Shown: positions 1-8,124, numbered from the stretch's first letter. The stretch is DNA of 20,116 nt from Candidatus Zhuqueibacterota bacterium (GCA_011775825.1 JAABYK010000669.1:1-20116); one strand, 5' to 3'. Program-made: numbers and translations. Notes: a model not told the origin generated them from the sequence alone.

Positions 1-335
1 CCGAAAATCTGCATACTAAATTCACTGCCATACTTTATGAAGCTCTCCCTGTATTTTACCTTACCTATCGTATAAAACCATTCAATACTGGTGAGCCACG
101 TCTTCTCGTCTCTTATCGTGTGTATAAATTTGCTATTTGGATGTCTCTTATCCAACTCTTTGTATAGGAGAGTTATCGGACTATCAGTAAAACCTTCGAA
201 TTCCCGAATAATGTCGTGGTCTATATCGTAGTACAATTGTTTTGGAACCTGGAGGGTTTTTATGCCGAGCAAGTTCAATGCCTTTGTTAATGAGGATGTT
301 CCTGTTCGCAGGAATCCCACTCCAAATACTTTCAT
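1..335 (-). CDS. Sulfotransferase, 5' part (cut by left window edge)
   Basis: This is the N-terminal 111 residues of a small PAPS-dependent sulfotransferase; the gene runs off the left edge. It starts MKVFGVGFLRTGTSSL, where GFLRTGTSS is the 5'-phosphosulfate loop, and further on carries the 3'-phosphate motif FIHTIRDEKTW. It is a close paralogue of the intact gene at 7522-8124: over the first 52 residues 42 match by my count. The stop codon of the GT75 gene lies 24 bases upstream, so the two are probably co-transcribed, although no strong ribosome site is visible before this ATG. Such enzymes move sulfate from PAPS to a hydroxyl or amine. The acceptor cannot be read from the sequence; a sugar or lipid made by this cluster is the natural guess. 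It may be complete or truncated beyond the edge. Confidence 0.85.
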   Translation of the reverse strand, partial: MKVFGVGFLRTGTSSLTKALNLLGIKTLQVPKQLYYDIDHDIIREFEGFTDSPITLLYKELDKRHPNSKFIHTIRDEKTWLTSIEWFYTIGKVKYRESFIKYGSEFSMQIF

Positions 336-359
336 AAAGCCGATTCTTGTTCTCACCAA

Positions 360-1319
360 TCAAAATAGATTCGCCCATATTACCATTGCCTTCCGCAGTT
401 TTTCCCAATACTCTCCATCCAACTCTAGTTTCTCCGCCAGTTCCTCATAACAATCTTGAAAAGTCGTTCCGGTCAACAGAACTCGATCAACAGCTTGCCA
501 GAAATACTCGTTTGTCTCGAGCGTAGCGGCCTCTTTACGAAGATTCGCCCATAGGTCAGATGCGCGGTGGTGATTAATTGCCGGCTGACCACTGTGTACG
601 CAATAACCAAGGTAGTCACAAATCCTTTTGACCAATATTCCTGCCCAAATATCTCCAAAGCGATCAAATTGGTAGTCACCTCCCATGAGCAAGCAGTACA
701 ACCCAGGAGTTGCCTCTGGCTTAAAAGCTATATTCATGCCACACATTGGAAAATACATACCGACTGGAATCGTTTGATCACTGAAACCGAACCGACGATG
801 ATGGCGAGTTTGTAGCAACTGTGTAGGCGCATCGTAGTCAGGGATGTGATTCCACATCCCATGGTTAATCATACAGGGCAAACTGCGGCTAAGATTGAAA
901 TATGGCAGGCCTCTTGTTGCCATCCCATTTCCTGTTTCCCGCCAAGCTTCCGTGGTACCCATCTCGTTAAGACGCTGCCAGTGTTTCTCCAAAAATCCTC
1001 CTTCGTTAGGTTCCACGGGGTAACAGTCATCATCTAAAGTGACAACCATGTCGGGGCGTTCTTGGTATGCTTTATAGTACCCGTATGATCTAATACAGTC
1101 TGTCATGCGCGGAATAATCCACGCGTCCTTTCCTAGATCGTTCTCAATATCCTTCCAACAATAGTGAGTAACCTCTGCATAATCACTAATTTCAAATGTC
1201 TTGGCGGGGTTGTCCTCAACAACAATAAGATGAGCGTCCGCAAACTGAAGATGCCATGCATCCAAAAAAGCTCGAATACAGTCTTCGCGAGTCGTCGGGA
1301 CAACGACCACAACCTTCAT
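360..1319 (-). CDS. GT75-type protein, homologue of plant RGP / UDP-arabinopyranose mutase
   Basis: A 319-residue protein of the reversibly glycosylated polypeptide (RGP/UAM, GT75) family. The family signature is visible throughout: VPTTRE at the N-terminus, CIRSYGYYKA near 75-84, the DDDC nucleotide-sugar motif at 96-99, HGMWNHIPDYDAPTQL at 153-168, FPMCGMNIAF at 190-199, and DIWAGILVKRICDYLG at 223-238. In plants these cytosolic proteins interconvert UDP-arabinopyranose and UDP-arabinofuranose and glycosylate themselves on an arginine. The expected arginine region here reads FNLSRSLP (R145), apparently shifted by one position from the plant motif. The open frame extends 78 codons further upstream, but the ATG at 1319 has a perfect AGGAGG six bases before it, and using it removes an overlap with the GT4 gene. 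Likely role: supplying or transferring a furanose sugar. The substrate is unproven. Confidence 0.9.
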   Translation of the reverse strand: MKVVVVVPTTREDCIRAFLDAWHLQFADAHLIVVEDNPAKTFEISDYAEVTHYCWKDIENDLGKDAWIIPRMTDCIRSYGYYKAYQERPDMVVTLDDDCYPVEPNEGGFLEKHWQRLNEMGTTEAWRETGNGMATRGLPYFNLSRSLPCMINHGMWNHIPDYDAPTQLLQTRHHRRFGFSDQTIPVGMYFPMCGMNIAFKPEATPGLYCLLMGGDYQFDRFGDIWAGILVKRICDYLGYCVHSGQPAINHHRASDLWANLRKEAATLETNEYFWQAVDRVLLTGTTFQDCYEELAEKLELDGEYWEKLRKAMVIWANLF

Positions 1320-1325
1320 CAACAG

Positions 1326-1331
1326 CCTCCT
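1326..1331 (-). promoter_or_regulatory. Ribosome binding site fixing the GT75 start
   Basis: Minus-strand AGGAGG, six bases before the ATG at 1319. It is among the strongest Shine-Dalgarno matches in the window and argues against the longer frame that starts at 1553 inside the neighbouring GT4 gene. Confidence 0.8.
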
Positions 1332-1413
1332 AACCGACGTTCGCCGGCACAACTCAGTTTCATCGAATTCCTGGGAGACGCGACGAACGTCTCGTAAACC
1401 TTCCTGGGTTTCA

Positions 1414-2610
1414 TCACAGCTTTTTGATTCCCTCAAGAATGGTTGCGGCGGTTTTTTCCCATGTGAACATCTGCTTGACTCGCTCACGGCCAGCAAGTCC
1501 TGCTCGATACGTCGTTTCGGGGTGCCAAATCGCCTCTTCGATGCATTGCGCAAGTCTATCTACGCGGTGTAAAGGCGCGAGCCATCCGGTAACACCGTTC
1601 TCAACAACCTCTGGCACAGAGCCCACATCATAGGAGACGACCGGAATACCGGCAGCCTGAGCTTCAGCCAGGGCCAGTCCGAAGGATTCGGCATGCGAGG
1701 GCATAATGGCCAGGTGTGCCTGCTGTAGTTCGCGACGAAGCCTTTCATCGTTAACGGGGTCGCATACGACGACTTTATGGCCGATTCCATGCTCGCGTGC
1801 TGCTTTTCTCACCATCTCGTGATTGCCCAAGCCCAGCACTCGCAAGTTCCAATTCTTAAGCCCTTTAGCTGCCAGCATCCCGAGGGCTTCTATGGCATCG
1901 AGAATGCCTTTCAGAGGGACAATTCTTGTAAAGTAAATGAACTGGGTGATCTCCACAGGTCGGGGTCTCGATATCTTGGTGAAGATGGAGTCCACTCCCA
2001 GGTGACATACAGTGATACGCTCCCCTTCCACGCCGATGACATCCATCAACTCCTGACGGGTGAAATGGGAAATAGCGAAGAGCACATCAGCTTGCTTGTG
2101 AGGTCTGATGATATACCGATCATTTGCCCATTTCCACACCAGTTTGCGAACCCTTCCCAATCGGCTGTACTGTGTTAGCACAATGGCATAGGATTGCCAA
2201 ATAGCGATATAGCCGAACTTGACGCCCCGGGAGCGCAAGAATGCGGGAGCAGGTGCTTCGTTAAAGAAGCTCAACACGATCTTCACGTGCCGTTCCTTCA
2301 GGGTTTTTCTCAGGGCGTTCTTCACAGCCAAACCGTCGAAGCGCCAATGCAACGGGTGCTGTGGGACGCGAACGATATCAACCGAGTATTGAGATAGATC
2401 TTCATCAAATTCGAAGCCCAGGAACTTGTCTGCCACCTTTGGTCTTGGGTAGCGGCTAAGAGGGCTTGCCGACACAGGCAAAATGATAACTTCCGCGCCA
2501 GCCTTACCCAGGTGACGGGCAATCTCCCGGGTCAGCCGTGCACCGCCAGTTGCACGACCTAGTGGAAACGGATAGGTGATTACAATACAAGGACACATAG
2601 CTACTTTCAT
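1414..2610 (-). CDS. GT4-family glycosyltransferase (copy A)
   Basis: A 398-residue GT-B fold retaining glycosyltransferase. The N-terminal half has ITYPFPLGRATGGARLTREI (11-30), the acceptor-side glycine-rich loop. The C-terminal Glycos_transf_1 domain has R229 and K234 in FTRIVPLKG and the donor-binding E-x7-E in PSHAESFGLALAEAQAAG (E308, E316). No signal peptide or membrane segment is apparent, so it acts in the cytoplasm or at the inner membrane face. It is a clear paralogue of the gene at 13047-14297, with near-identical blocks such as RVDRLAQCIE and SVPEVVENGVT. The start was placed at ATG 2610 because the paralogue aligns from here; the longer frame to 2727 adds residues with no counterpart. 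ATG 2598 (MCPCIV) is an alternative. A small upstream frame stops five bases before ATG 2610, consistent with translational coupling. Sugar donor and acceptor are unknown. Confidence 0.92.
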   Translation of the reverse strand: MKVAMCPCIVITYPFPLGRATGGARLTREIARHLGKAGAEVIILPVSASPLSRYPRPKVADKFLGFEFDEDLSQYSVDIVRVPQHPLHWRFDGLAVKNALRKTLKERHVKIVLSFFNEAPAPAFLRSRGVKFGYIAIWQSYAIVLTQYSRLGRVRKLVWKWANDRYIIRPHKQADVLFAISHFTRQELMDVIGVEGERITVCHLGVDSIFTKISRPRPVEITQFIYFTRIVPLKGILDAIEALGMLAAKGLKNWNLRVLGLGNHEMVRKAAREHGIGHKVVVCDPVNDERLRRELQQAHLAIMPSHAESFGLALAEAQAAGIPVVSYDVGSVPEVVENGVTGWLAPLHRVDRLAQCIEEAIWHPETTYRAGLAGRERVKQMFTWEKTAATILEGIKKL

Positions 2611-2614
2611 CAAA

Positions 2615-2928
2615 TCAGAGTGACAAGTCAGCAAACAACTGGTAAATCTCTGAAGCCGATGGCGCCCCCCACATGCTTCGCAGAATATATCCTTCACCAT
2701 CCGTGATATGAGTGGCCGGAAGTCCATCCATTGTCAGAGTGTCCTTTACATGCTGCTGAACCGACGCCGCCTGCTCCTTGCCTAAACCCGGCAGCAATTC
2801 GTAAGCAGACTGGTACTCATCCAGGTAGGCCTTCGGTTTCTCAGGACCCTCTGAGGAGTCGAAATGAATCGGAGCGCAGAAAGAAATCGTTCATTGACAG
2901 CGAAGTCATGGATCATCGGCGAAACCAT
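2615..2928 (-). pseudogene. Small unassigned reading frame, probably frameshifted
   Basis: Between the ligase and GT4 copy A there are about 310 bases with a coding look but no clean gene. One frame, from ATG 2928 just after the ligase stop, gives MVSPMIHDFAVNERF before losing protein character and stopping. A second frame is open from 2890 to the TGA at 2615 with no ATG at its head, and gives a plausible C-terminus of about 90 residues (blocks KPKAYLDEYQSAYELLPGLG, HVKDTLTMDGL and SEIYQLFADLSL). The two join if one base is gained or lost in the T/C-rich stretch near 2885-2895. The TGA sits five bases before GT4 copy A, so the frame appears coupled in the operon. I do not recognise the family. 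It may be a decayed gene, an assembly or sequencing indel, or a short gene with a rare start. Confidence 0.4.
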
Positions 2929-2929
2929 C

Positions 2930-4639
2930 TCACGCTACCGACACCGCAGCCGAGACAGTCGGTTTTTGCAGCTCGGGCAACCGCTTATAGTTGGGGATTC
3001 GAGCGATCTTTCCGCTGGAAGTCTTGATAAGCCACCTGTAAGGCACGTGGACGACTTCGTTGATAATCACCTGTAGACGCTGCGCCACCTCCGTCCGGGC
3101 GTACCGCGCGAGGTCATTGAGCACTGCCTGATCTGTCGATTTGGATTCCACAAGCAGCACGATTTTTTGTGTACCGAGTTCGGGATCATCGACACCGATG
3201 GCGGCAATACGTCCAGCTACAGCCGCAGGATGCTCGGCAACAATTGCTTCGATGTCCTGTGGATAGATATTGACGCCGCCAACGATAATCATGTCGCTCT
3301 TACGGCCAGTAATAAAAAGAATGTCACCGACCCGATACGCCATATCACCGGTGTAATACCAACCGTCCTCATCAAGTGCCCTTTCTGTTGCCTCAGCATT
3401 TCGATAATATCCGTGAAATCTTGCCCGAGATCGGATCGCCACTTCGCCCACATGGCGTTCGGGAATTTCCTGACGGTTGTCGTCAACGATCTTGAACTCG
3501 CTTCCCTTGAGGGCCCGACCGACGCCCAGCATGCGTTGAACGGTTGGACTGTCTTCATCCACGGGTACCGCACGCTGCTCGCTTTGCAAAATGAAGCGAT
3601 CGAGGGCATCGACCATGATTGGTTCCCGGTTTCCTGCAGCGATGACCGAATTTGTTACCTCTGCCATGCCATAAACAATTCCCAGGGAATCCTCTCGGAA
3701 TCCCCAGCGCGCAAAGCGGTCGGCGAACATTTTGTGACTTTCATAAAAACAGGGCTCAGCTCCGTTACACATCAATCGGATAGAAGACAAATCCAGTCCC
3801 TCCATCTCCTTGTCTTTCACTCTTTGCGTCATGAAATTGAATGCGAAGTTCGGTTGATAGAAGATCGTCGGGCGGTAACGGTCAACCGCTTCGAGCGCCA
3901 TGACAGGCCGTTTTACCCAGTCAATCGGCGACATCAAGGTATAGGTCGTTCCAAGGAACAGGGCGTGAAGAGCGACACAAACGAGCCCCCAATCGTGGTA
4001 GAGCGGCACCCAGCTGATGATCGTGTCTTCCTGGGTTATCTCGAAAAAATCGCCAACGCCGTCAATTTCGGCAATAATGGCCCGATGGGAAAGTACCGCC
4101 CCCTTTTGATGCCCTGTGCTGCCTGACGAATACTGTATCAACGCCGCGTGCTCGGCATCCACCGGTTCGGGTTCGTTCGACGCGCCAGTGACCATCACGT
4201 CTTCAACGGTCAGGAGTGTCGGCCTTTGGGCATCCGCAGGAATGGTTTGATGCAAAAGCGCACGCACCTGGGAGCGAGTCAGTATAGCCCGGGGCCTCGT
4301 CGAGTCAATCAGCACCTTCATGTTATCGTAATATCGTTCGGGATTGATTCTCGGGTTCGGATGGGGAAGAAAAGCCGGAATGGCACCCAACCACATGGCT
4401 CCCAGAAACGCCGGCATCAAATCTTCATGGTGCTCAAGGATGACCAGCACAACCGAACCTTTCTCAACACCATACGTGGCGTATCCCGCAGCAAACTGCT
4501 TCGTTCGTTGCAGGGTTGTACGAAAAGAGACTTCAACAGGATCACGATCCGAAAAAAGATACCGTGCGTACGGAGCATCTGGCGTGGATTCCTCATGGTG
4601 CTGCAAATAACCGATGAGCGTGTCAGGACTGTCTTTCAT
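2930..4639 (-). CDS. Fatty acyl-AMP ligase-like adenylating enzyme (FAAL/AMP-binding)
   Basis: A 569-residue member of the ANL adenylate-forming superfamily. Core motifs are in order: YSSGSTGHQKG (A3, 170-180), WVPLYHDWGL (210-219), YGMAEVT (A5, 323-329), YYTGD (A7, 428-432), GRKSDMIIVGGVNIYPQDIE (A8, 445-464) and TSSGKIAR with the A10 lysine K544. WVPLYHDWGL, LMSP, QPNFAF and NIYPQDIE are typical of the FAAL branch, which makes acyl-AMP and passes the acyl group to a carrier protein instead of CoA. The carrier protein at 7175-7438 in the same operon is the obvious acceptor. The start was set at ATG 4639, with AGAGGA about ten bases upstream; the longer frame to 4735 would overlap the upstream gene. 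Acyl-CoA ligase activity cannot be excluded without checking the FAAL-specific insertion. Likely role: loading the lipid starter. Confidence 0.9.
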   Translation of the reverse strand: MKDSPDTLIGYLQHHEESTPDAPYARYLFSDRDPVEVSFRTTLQRTKQFAAGYATYGVEKGSVVLVILEHHEDLMPAFLGAMWLGAIPAFLPHPNPRINPERYYDNMKVLIDSTRPRAILTRSQVRALLHQTIPADAQRPTLLTVEDVMVTGASNEPEPVDAEHAALIQYSSGSTGHQKGAVLSHRAIIAEIDGVGDFFEITQEDTIISWVPLYHDWGLVCVALHALFLGTTYTLMSPIDWVKRPVMALEAVDRYRPTIFYQPNFAFNFMTQRVKDKEMEGLDLSSIRLMCNGAEPCFYESHKMFADRFARWGFREDSLGIVYGMAEVTNSVIAAGNREPIMVDALDRFILQSEQRAVPVDEDSPTVQRMLGVGRALKGSEFKIVDDNRQEIPERHVGEVAIRSRARFHGYYRNAEATERALDEDGWYYTGDMAYRVGDILFITGRKSDMIIVGGVNIYPQDIEAIVAEHPAAVAGRIAAIGVDDPELGTQKIVLLVESKSTDQAVLNDLARYARTEVAQRLQVIINEVVHVPYRWLIKTSSGKIARIPNYKRLPELQKPTVSAAVSVA

Positions 4640-4673
4640 AATCGTTCGTTCCTCTACGGTGTTTCTTTGTCGG

Positions 4674-7163
4674 TCAAATGTCCTTTTTATGCATGACTCG
4701 GATCGATTTGCGCTCCAAAACACGATAGGTCTCATCCCCCTCGGTAATCTCTATAAATTGATCGACGGCGACATCGTAGAAGCGCTGTTTCGTATTACTA
4801 GCGGGCCAGTAAACCTCCAATTCCCTGATGCGAGTAGCGCCACCTACACCCATCTCTTGCTGCAGGCTGGAGGCACCGAAACTGCCGCCGCTTCCAACCA
4901 GGTTAAAAATCGATCTCTGGCCTTCATTGGTTTCAACCACCAACTTTATTCTGGCCCCAATCCCGGCACGGTTCGATTGCAGGCCGACTAGTTTGATGGT
5001 GATCCAATGGTTCGAATTACCCGGGTTTTCAAACATTGCGTTGTGAAACGCATCATCTGGAAAGGCACCACCTATTTGTGCAAAGATATCCTGATCACCG
5101 TCGTTGTCGAGATCTCCGAAGGCAATACCATGCCCTTTTTGCAGATGGCCAACCCCAGCCGCTTTGGTAACATTTCTAAAACATGTCCCTCCTATATTTC
5201 GGTACATTACATTGGGTACGATAAAGTCAAACGGTGGGGCGCCGGTGCCGAGATAGAAATCCAAAAAGCCATCGTTATCGATGTCGCCATAGTTAGCAGC
5301 CATGGGTATCTGCAGGTGATTCAGCTTCATTTCGTTGGTTACATCGACAAAATTCCCGGTGCCATCGTTGAGATAGAGCCATAAACGTTCACCAGGAGCT
5401 GGCAGCCCAAGATAATCTGCGGCCACCTGGCCAACGGTTAACCTGGCATAACCTGCAACGAACAGGTCGAGCCAACCGTCGTTGTTGACATCCCAAAACC
5501 AGGCCGCAAACGTTCGGTTATTGGGCTTAGTTATAGCGACTGCCGATTCCTGCGCCACATCGGTAAAAGCGCCATTTCCGTTATTGCGATAAAGACGATT
5601 TGGCTGTCCAAGATTTGAAACATAGAGATCCTGATCACCGTCGTTATCATAATCGCCCCAGTTTACACCTCTGACGTAGGCCCTGTTTTCTACACCTGCT
5701 TGCCTGGCCACATCTGTAAACGTCCCATCCCCGTTATTATGGAATAATTGGCCGGGAAAAGTCGCCATACCTCTTTTGGGGAAAGACTCGTTACCTATAT
5801 AAAGGTCCAGGTTGCCATCATTGTCGTAATCAGCCCAGGCAGCGGCCAAACAAGGAAAGGCTTTTTCTCTAAGTCCCGCCTCTTTCGTCACGTCCGTAAA
5901 AGTGCCATCCGGATTTTGCCGCAGCAGCGAGTTAGGTTGTCTACCGTATTTACGACCCATCCAGGCACCACGTAGTACCAAAATGTCCAACAGGCCATCA
6001 TTATTGTAGTCAGCCTGGTTAATATTAAGTCCGCCAACCTGTTGCAACAAGTTGGCTTTTTCCGTCCAGTTATCAAACGTGCCATCGCCGTTATTATGAA
6101 AGTATAGCAGCGATTCACAATGATGCCATGTCGAAGTGATAATATCCAAAAAACCGTCATTGTCAAAATCGTCCATGATGGCGCCGCCCGCTAAGTTGAA
6201 CGCATCCAGACCGAGACCGGGGGCGATATCTTTAAATCTACCAACCTTGTCGGTCGATTCCATAACTGATAAAGGAATAAGTGCTGTTTCGGAAAGTTTC
6301 TCCGGATATGTTCCGGCAGCCATATGTGCCACATTCAACAGCCAGCGGACACCCAAATCGTCCGGTTGAAAACGGAGATACTCTTCGAAATATCGGGCAG
6401 CCTCAGTTGCTTTGGAAGGATTGACCCAGACGCCTCCCTCTCTGATGGGGAAAAGACAGCTCTCGGGATTATGCATATCAATGCAGTGGCTCACCTCGCC
6501 ACTGCGCAAATAACTGATGCCCAATGGCCGCCGTACCCTGTTCACGAATTTCTCCGGTAGTTCATGCGCAACAGCCGATTGATAAGCGGTCTCCAGATGC
6601 GCAATGGCTTCATCTATACGGCCGTGGGCCAGCATTTCATCGGCTAACCTAGTTTTCAATTTGATAATTTCCGTCACCTCCGCAGAGCCCGATTGCTCCC
6701 GCTCCAGGCTTTTCATCAGTGACCGCATTTTCGATGTGCCAAAATGGGGCACATCTTTGCCGGACAACCACTCGCAAAGCTCCGAGACTTCTTTAACCGG
6801 CGGGTCAATCCATTCCTGCTCCAGGGCAATCTCATAGGCGCGCATCGTGCTCCCCCAGGTGCCGAAAAGAACCCCGACGGCACATATCGCGATCAGGGTA
6901 CCGCGCACCATAACCGGCCAATTGCTATTTCGTCTCTTCAAAAGAAACCACAAGCCGAGCGACACAAGTCCGAGTTGTCCGACAAGAATTATTGCTCGCA
7001 AAGAACCGCTTTCGATGAAATGGTCCGGTGAAAGCAACCAACCGAGAGCCCATCTGTTAAGGCTCAGCCCCGCTAAAATAGCCAACAAACCGATAATTTT
7101 GGAATCCGTGACAAGAGCAATCCAAAAATATGGGTTATTTTTTGAGATAGGAGTGTCGGTCAT
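4674..7163 (-). CDS. Membrane-anchored FG-GAP/VCBS repeat protein with C-terminal ASPIC/UnbV domain
   Basis: An 829-residue protein. Three hydrophobic segments near 23-44, 55-75 and 84-104 anchor it in the membrane. A helical, TPR-like stretch follows (about 110-290, including AIAHLETAYQSAVAHELPEK). From about 310 to 690 come repeated FG-GAP/VCBS units with calcium-loop-like DxDNDGxxD signatures (DDFDNDGFLDI, DYNNDGLLDI, DYDNDGNLDL, DYDNDGDQDL, DVNNDGWLDL, DIDNDGFLDF, DLDNDGDQDI), forming a presumed beta-propeller. The last 110 residues (GIGARIKLVV, GSGGSFGASSLQQEMGVG, ELEVYWPASNTKQRF) are an ASPIC/UnbV domain. In CRTAC1-like proteins this architecture is extracellular or periplasmic, and its biochemical role is poorly defined. 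The ATG at 7163 follows an AAGGG site that overlaps the carrier-protein stop. Its place between the carrier protein and the FAAL suggests a role in assembly or export of the product; that is inference. Confidence 0.9.
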   Translation of the reverse strand: MTDTPISKNNPYFWIALVTDSKIIGLLAILAGLSLNRWALGWLLSPDHFIESGSLRAIILVGQLGLVSLGLWFLLKRRNSNWPVMVRGTLIAICAVGVLFGTWGSTMRAYEIALEQEWIDPPVKEVSELCEWLSGKDVPHFGTSKMRSLMKSLEREQSGSAEVTEIIKLKTRLADEMLAHGRIDEAIAHLETAYQSAVAHELPEKFVNRVRRPLGISYLRSGEVSHCIDMHNPESCLFPIREGGVWVNPSKATEAARYFEEYLRFQPDDLGVRWLLNVAHMAAGTYPEKLSETALIPLSVMESTDKVGRFKDIAPGLGLDAFNLAGGAIMDDFDNDGFLDIITSTWHHCESLLYFHNNGDGTFDNWTEKANLLQQVGGLNINQADYNNDGLLDILVLRGAWMGRKYGRQPNSLLRQNPDGTFTDVTKEAGLREKAFPCLAAAWADYDNDGNLDLYIGNESFPKRGMATFPGQLFHNNGDGTFTDVARQAGVENRAYVRGVNWGDYDNDGDQDLYVSNLGQPNRLYRNNGNGAFTDVAQESAVAITKPNNRTFAAWFWDVNNDGWLDLFVAGYARLTVGQVAADYLGLPAPGERLWLYLNDGTGNFVDVTNEMKLNHLQIPMAANYGDIDNDGFLDFYLGTGAPPFDFIVPNVMYRNIGGTCFRNVTKAAGVGHLQKGHGIAFGDLDNDGDQDIFAQIGGAFPDDAFHNAMFENPGNSNHWITIKLVGLQSNRAGIGARIKLVVETNEGQRSIFNLVGSGGSFGASSLQQEMGVGGATRIRELEVYWPASNTKQRFYDVAVDQFIEITEGDETYRVLERKSIRVMHKKDI

Positions 7164-7174
7164 AAATACCCTTA

Positions 7175-7438
7175 CTATTTGGTCGTGATTTTGCTCAACT
7201 TGGACTGAACAAAACTGGCAATGTCAGTCAGAGAATCAAGATTATCTTCACTCACCTCGTGGGCTTCCGTTTCGATCCGGAAGCGTTCTTCAAGAAAAGA
7301 AACTAATTTCAAGGTGGAAATCGAATCAAGAAACCCTCCTCCAATCAGAGAGGTAGAGTCGGTCAACTGTTCAGGGTCCTCGCCTGCGAGAAATTCTTCC
7401 AGGATGAATTCTTTGACAACTTCTTTGATGTCTTCCAT
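7175..7438 (-). CDS. Acyl carrier protein
   Basis: An 87-residue acidic carrier protein of the PP-binding family. The phosphopantetheine serine is S39 in GGGFLDSISTLKLV, with the usual aliphatic residues after it and an acidic helix II (SFLEERFRIE). A tail helix (SLTDIASFVQSKL) completes the four-helix fold. The start is ATG 7438, with AAGGGA five bases upstream; the in-frame upstream codon at 7459 lacks such a site. The gene ends 11 bases before the FG-GAP/UnbV gene, so the two are co-transcribed, with the FAAL following. It is a stand-alone protein, not part of a megasynthase, so it most likely receives an acyl group from the FAAL for transfer to the NRPS or to another acyl acceptor. Confidence 0.93.
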   Translation of the reverse strand: MEDIKEVVKEFILEEFLAGEDPEQLTDSTSLIGGGFLDSISTLKLVSFLEERFRIETEAHEVSEDNLDSLTDIASFVQSKLSKITTK

Positions 7439-7443
7439 TTTTA

Positions 7444-7449
7444 TCCCTT
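7444..7449 (-). promoter_or_regulatory. Ribosome binding site of the acyl carrier protein
   Basis: Minus-strand AAGGGA, five bases before ATG 7438. It decides the start in favour of MEDIKEV over the seven-codon longer form. Confidence 0.7.
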
Positions 7450-7521
7450 CAAAGTCCACTAAGTAATTCTAATGATCCTTCTTATTCTAATATTGGGGAG
7501 TCTGCTTTCCTTCCTATCTAT

Positions 7522-8124
7522 CTAGTCGAGAAGAGCTCTGGCCTTCATGCAGGCGGCTCTATAAAATCTCCTGCCATAGACTCTCAAGATGCCCTCTTGT
7601 TTATTACGGTGAGGGAAAGGAACGTCAGGCATGGGTTTATCTAAAAACGGACACAACTTTTCAAACCCTTCTCCCTGCGTGAGGTCGAGTACCAAGTAAT
7701 CATCCGGTCGATTGGCAAGGTAATCGGAAACGTCCTGATTGTATCTCCTGTAGGTTTCAAGGAAAAGCTCCTCGTCAAAATCTGTCGTTCCAAAATACTG
7801 CGTGTTAAATTCATCGCCATATCTATAGAAACTCTTCTTGAATTTTACCTTGCCTGTGGTAAAGAGCCATTTGATGCTTTTGAGCCAACTCTTCTCATCC
7901 CTAATGGTGTGGATAAATTTGCTGTTGGGATGTCTTTTGTCCAGCTCTTTATACAGCAGGGGTATCGGATCATCAGTAAAACCATTGTATTCACGGATAA
8001 TGTCATGGTCAATGTTGTAGTATAATTCTTTTGGAAACTGCAAGGTTTTGATGCCAAGCATGTTCAAAGCCGCAGCTAATGAACTGGTTCCTGTACGCTG
8101 AAATCCAACACCAAACACTTTCAT
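7522..8124 (-). CDS. Sulfotransferase, intact copy
   Basis: A 200-residue small PAPS-dependent sulfotransferase. The 5'-phosphosulfate-binding loop is GVGFQRTGTSSL (5-16), and the 3'-phosphate-binding strand and helix are SKFIHTIRDEKSWLKS (68-83). The C-terminal part holds YLVLDLTQGEGFEKLCPFL, as is usual where the family closes with a short helical domain. An AAAGGAA site stands about ten bases before the ATG. A related copy is cut by the left window edge (1-335), and a third, truncated copy sits upstream at 8906-9064. The acceptor is unknown. Having several copies in one cluster suggests either several sulfation positions or recent duplication. This family is short compared with animal sulfotransferases and is often annotated only as a sulfotransferase family protein. 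Confidence 0.9.
   Translation of the reverse strand: MKVFGVGFQRTGTSSLAAALNMLGIKTLQFPKELYYNIDHDIIREYNGFTDDPIPLLYKELDKRHPNSKFIHTIRDEKSWLKSIKWLFTTGKVKFKKSFYRYGDEFNTQYFGTTDFDEELFLETYRRYNQDVSDYLANRPDDYLVLDLTQGEGFEKLCPFLDKPMPDVPFPHRNKQEGILRVYGRRFYRAACMKARALLD

Noticed and set aside
1375..1393. Small hairpin GAGACG..CGTCTC between GT4 copy A and the GT75 gene
   Set aside because: Six-base stem with no following T-run; too weak for a terminator and likely to occur by chance.
1320..1553. N-terminal extension of the GT75 protein to a 397-residue form
   Set aside because: The extra 78 residues have no family match, overlap the GT4 gene and lie upstream of a perfect AGGAGG and ATG at 1319.
2883..2928. 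MVSPMIHDFAVNERF as a carotenoid oxygenase remnant
   Set aside because: Only about a dozen residues resemble the family. The histidine iron ligands and all following blocks are absent, and the downstream frame is unrelated.
3167..4126. 319-codon open frame on the plus strand
   Set aside because: It lies wholly antisense to the FAAL-like gene, whose motifs are unmistakable, and its translation has no recognisable domain.
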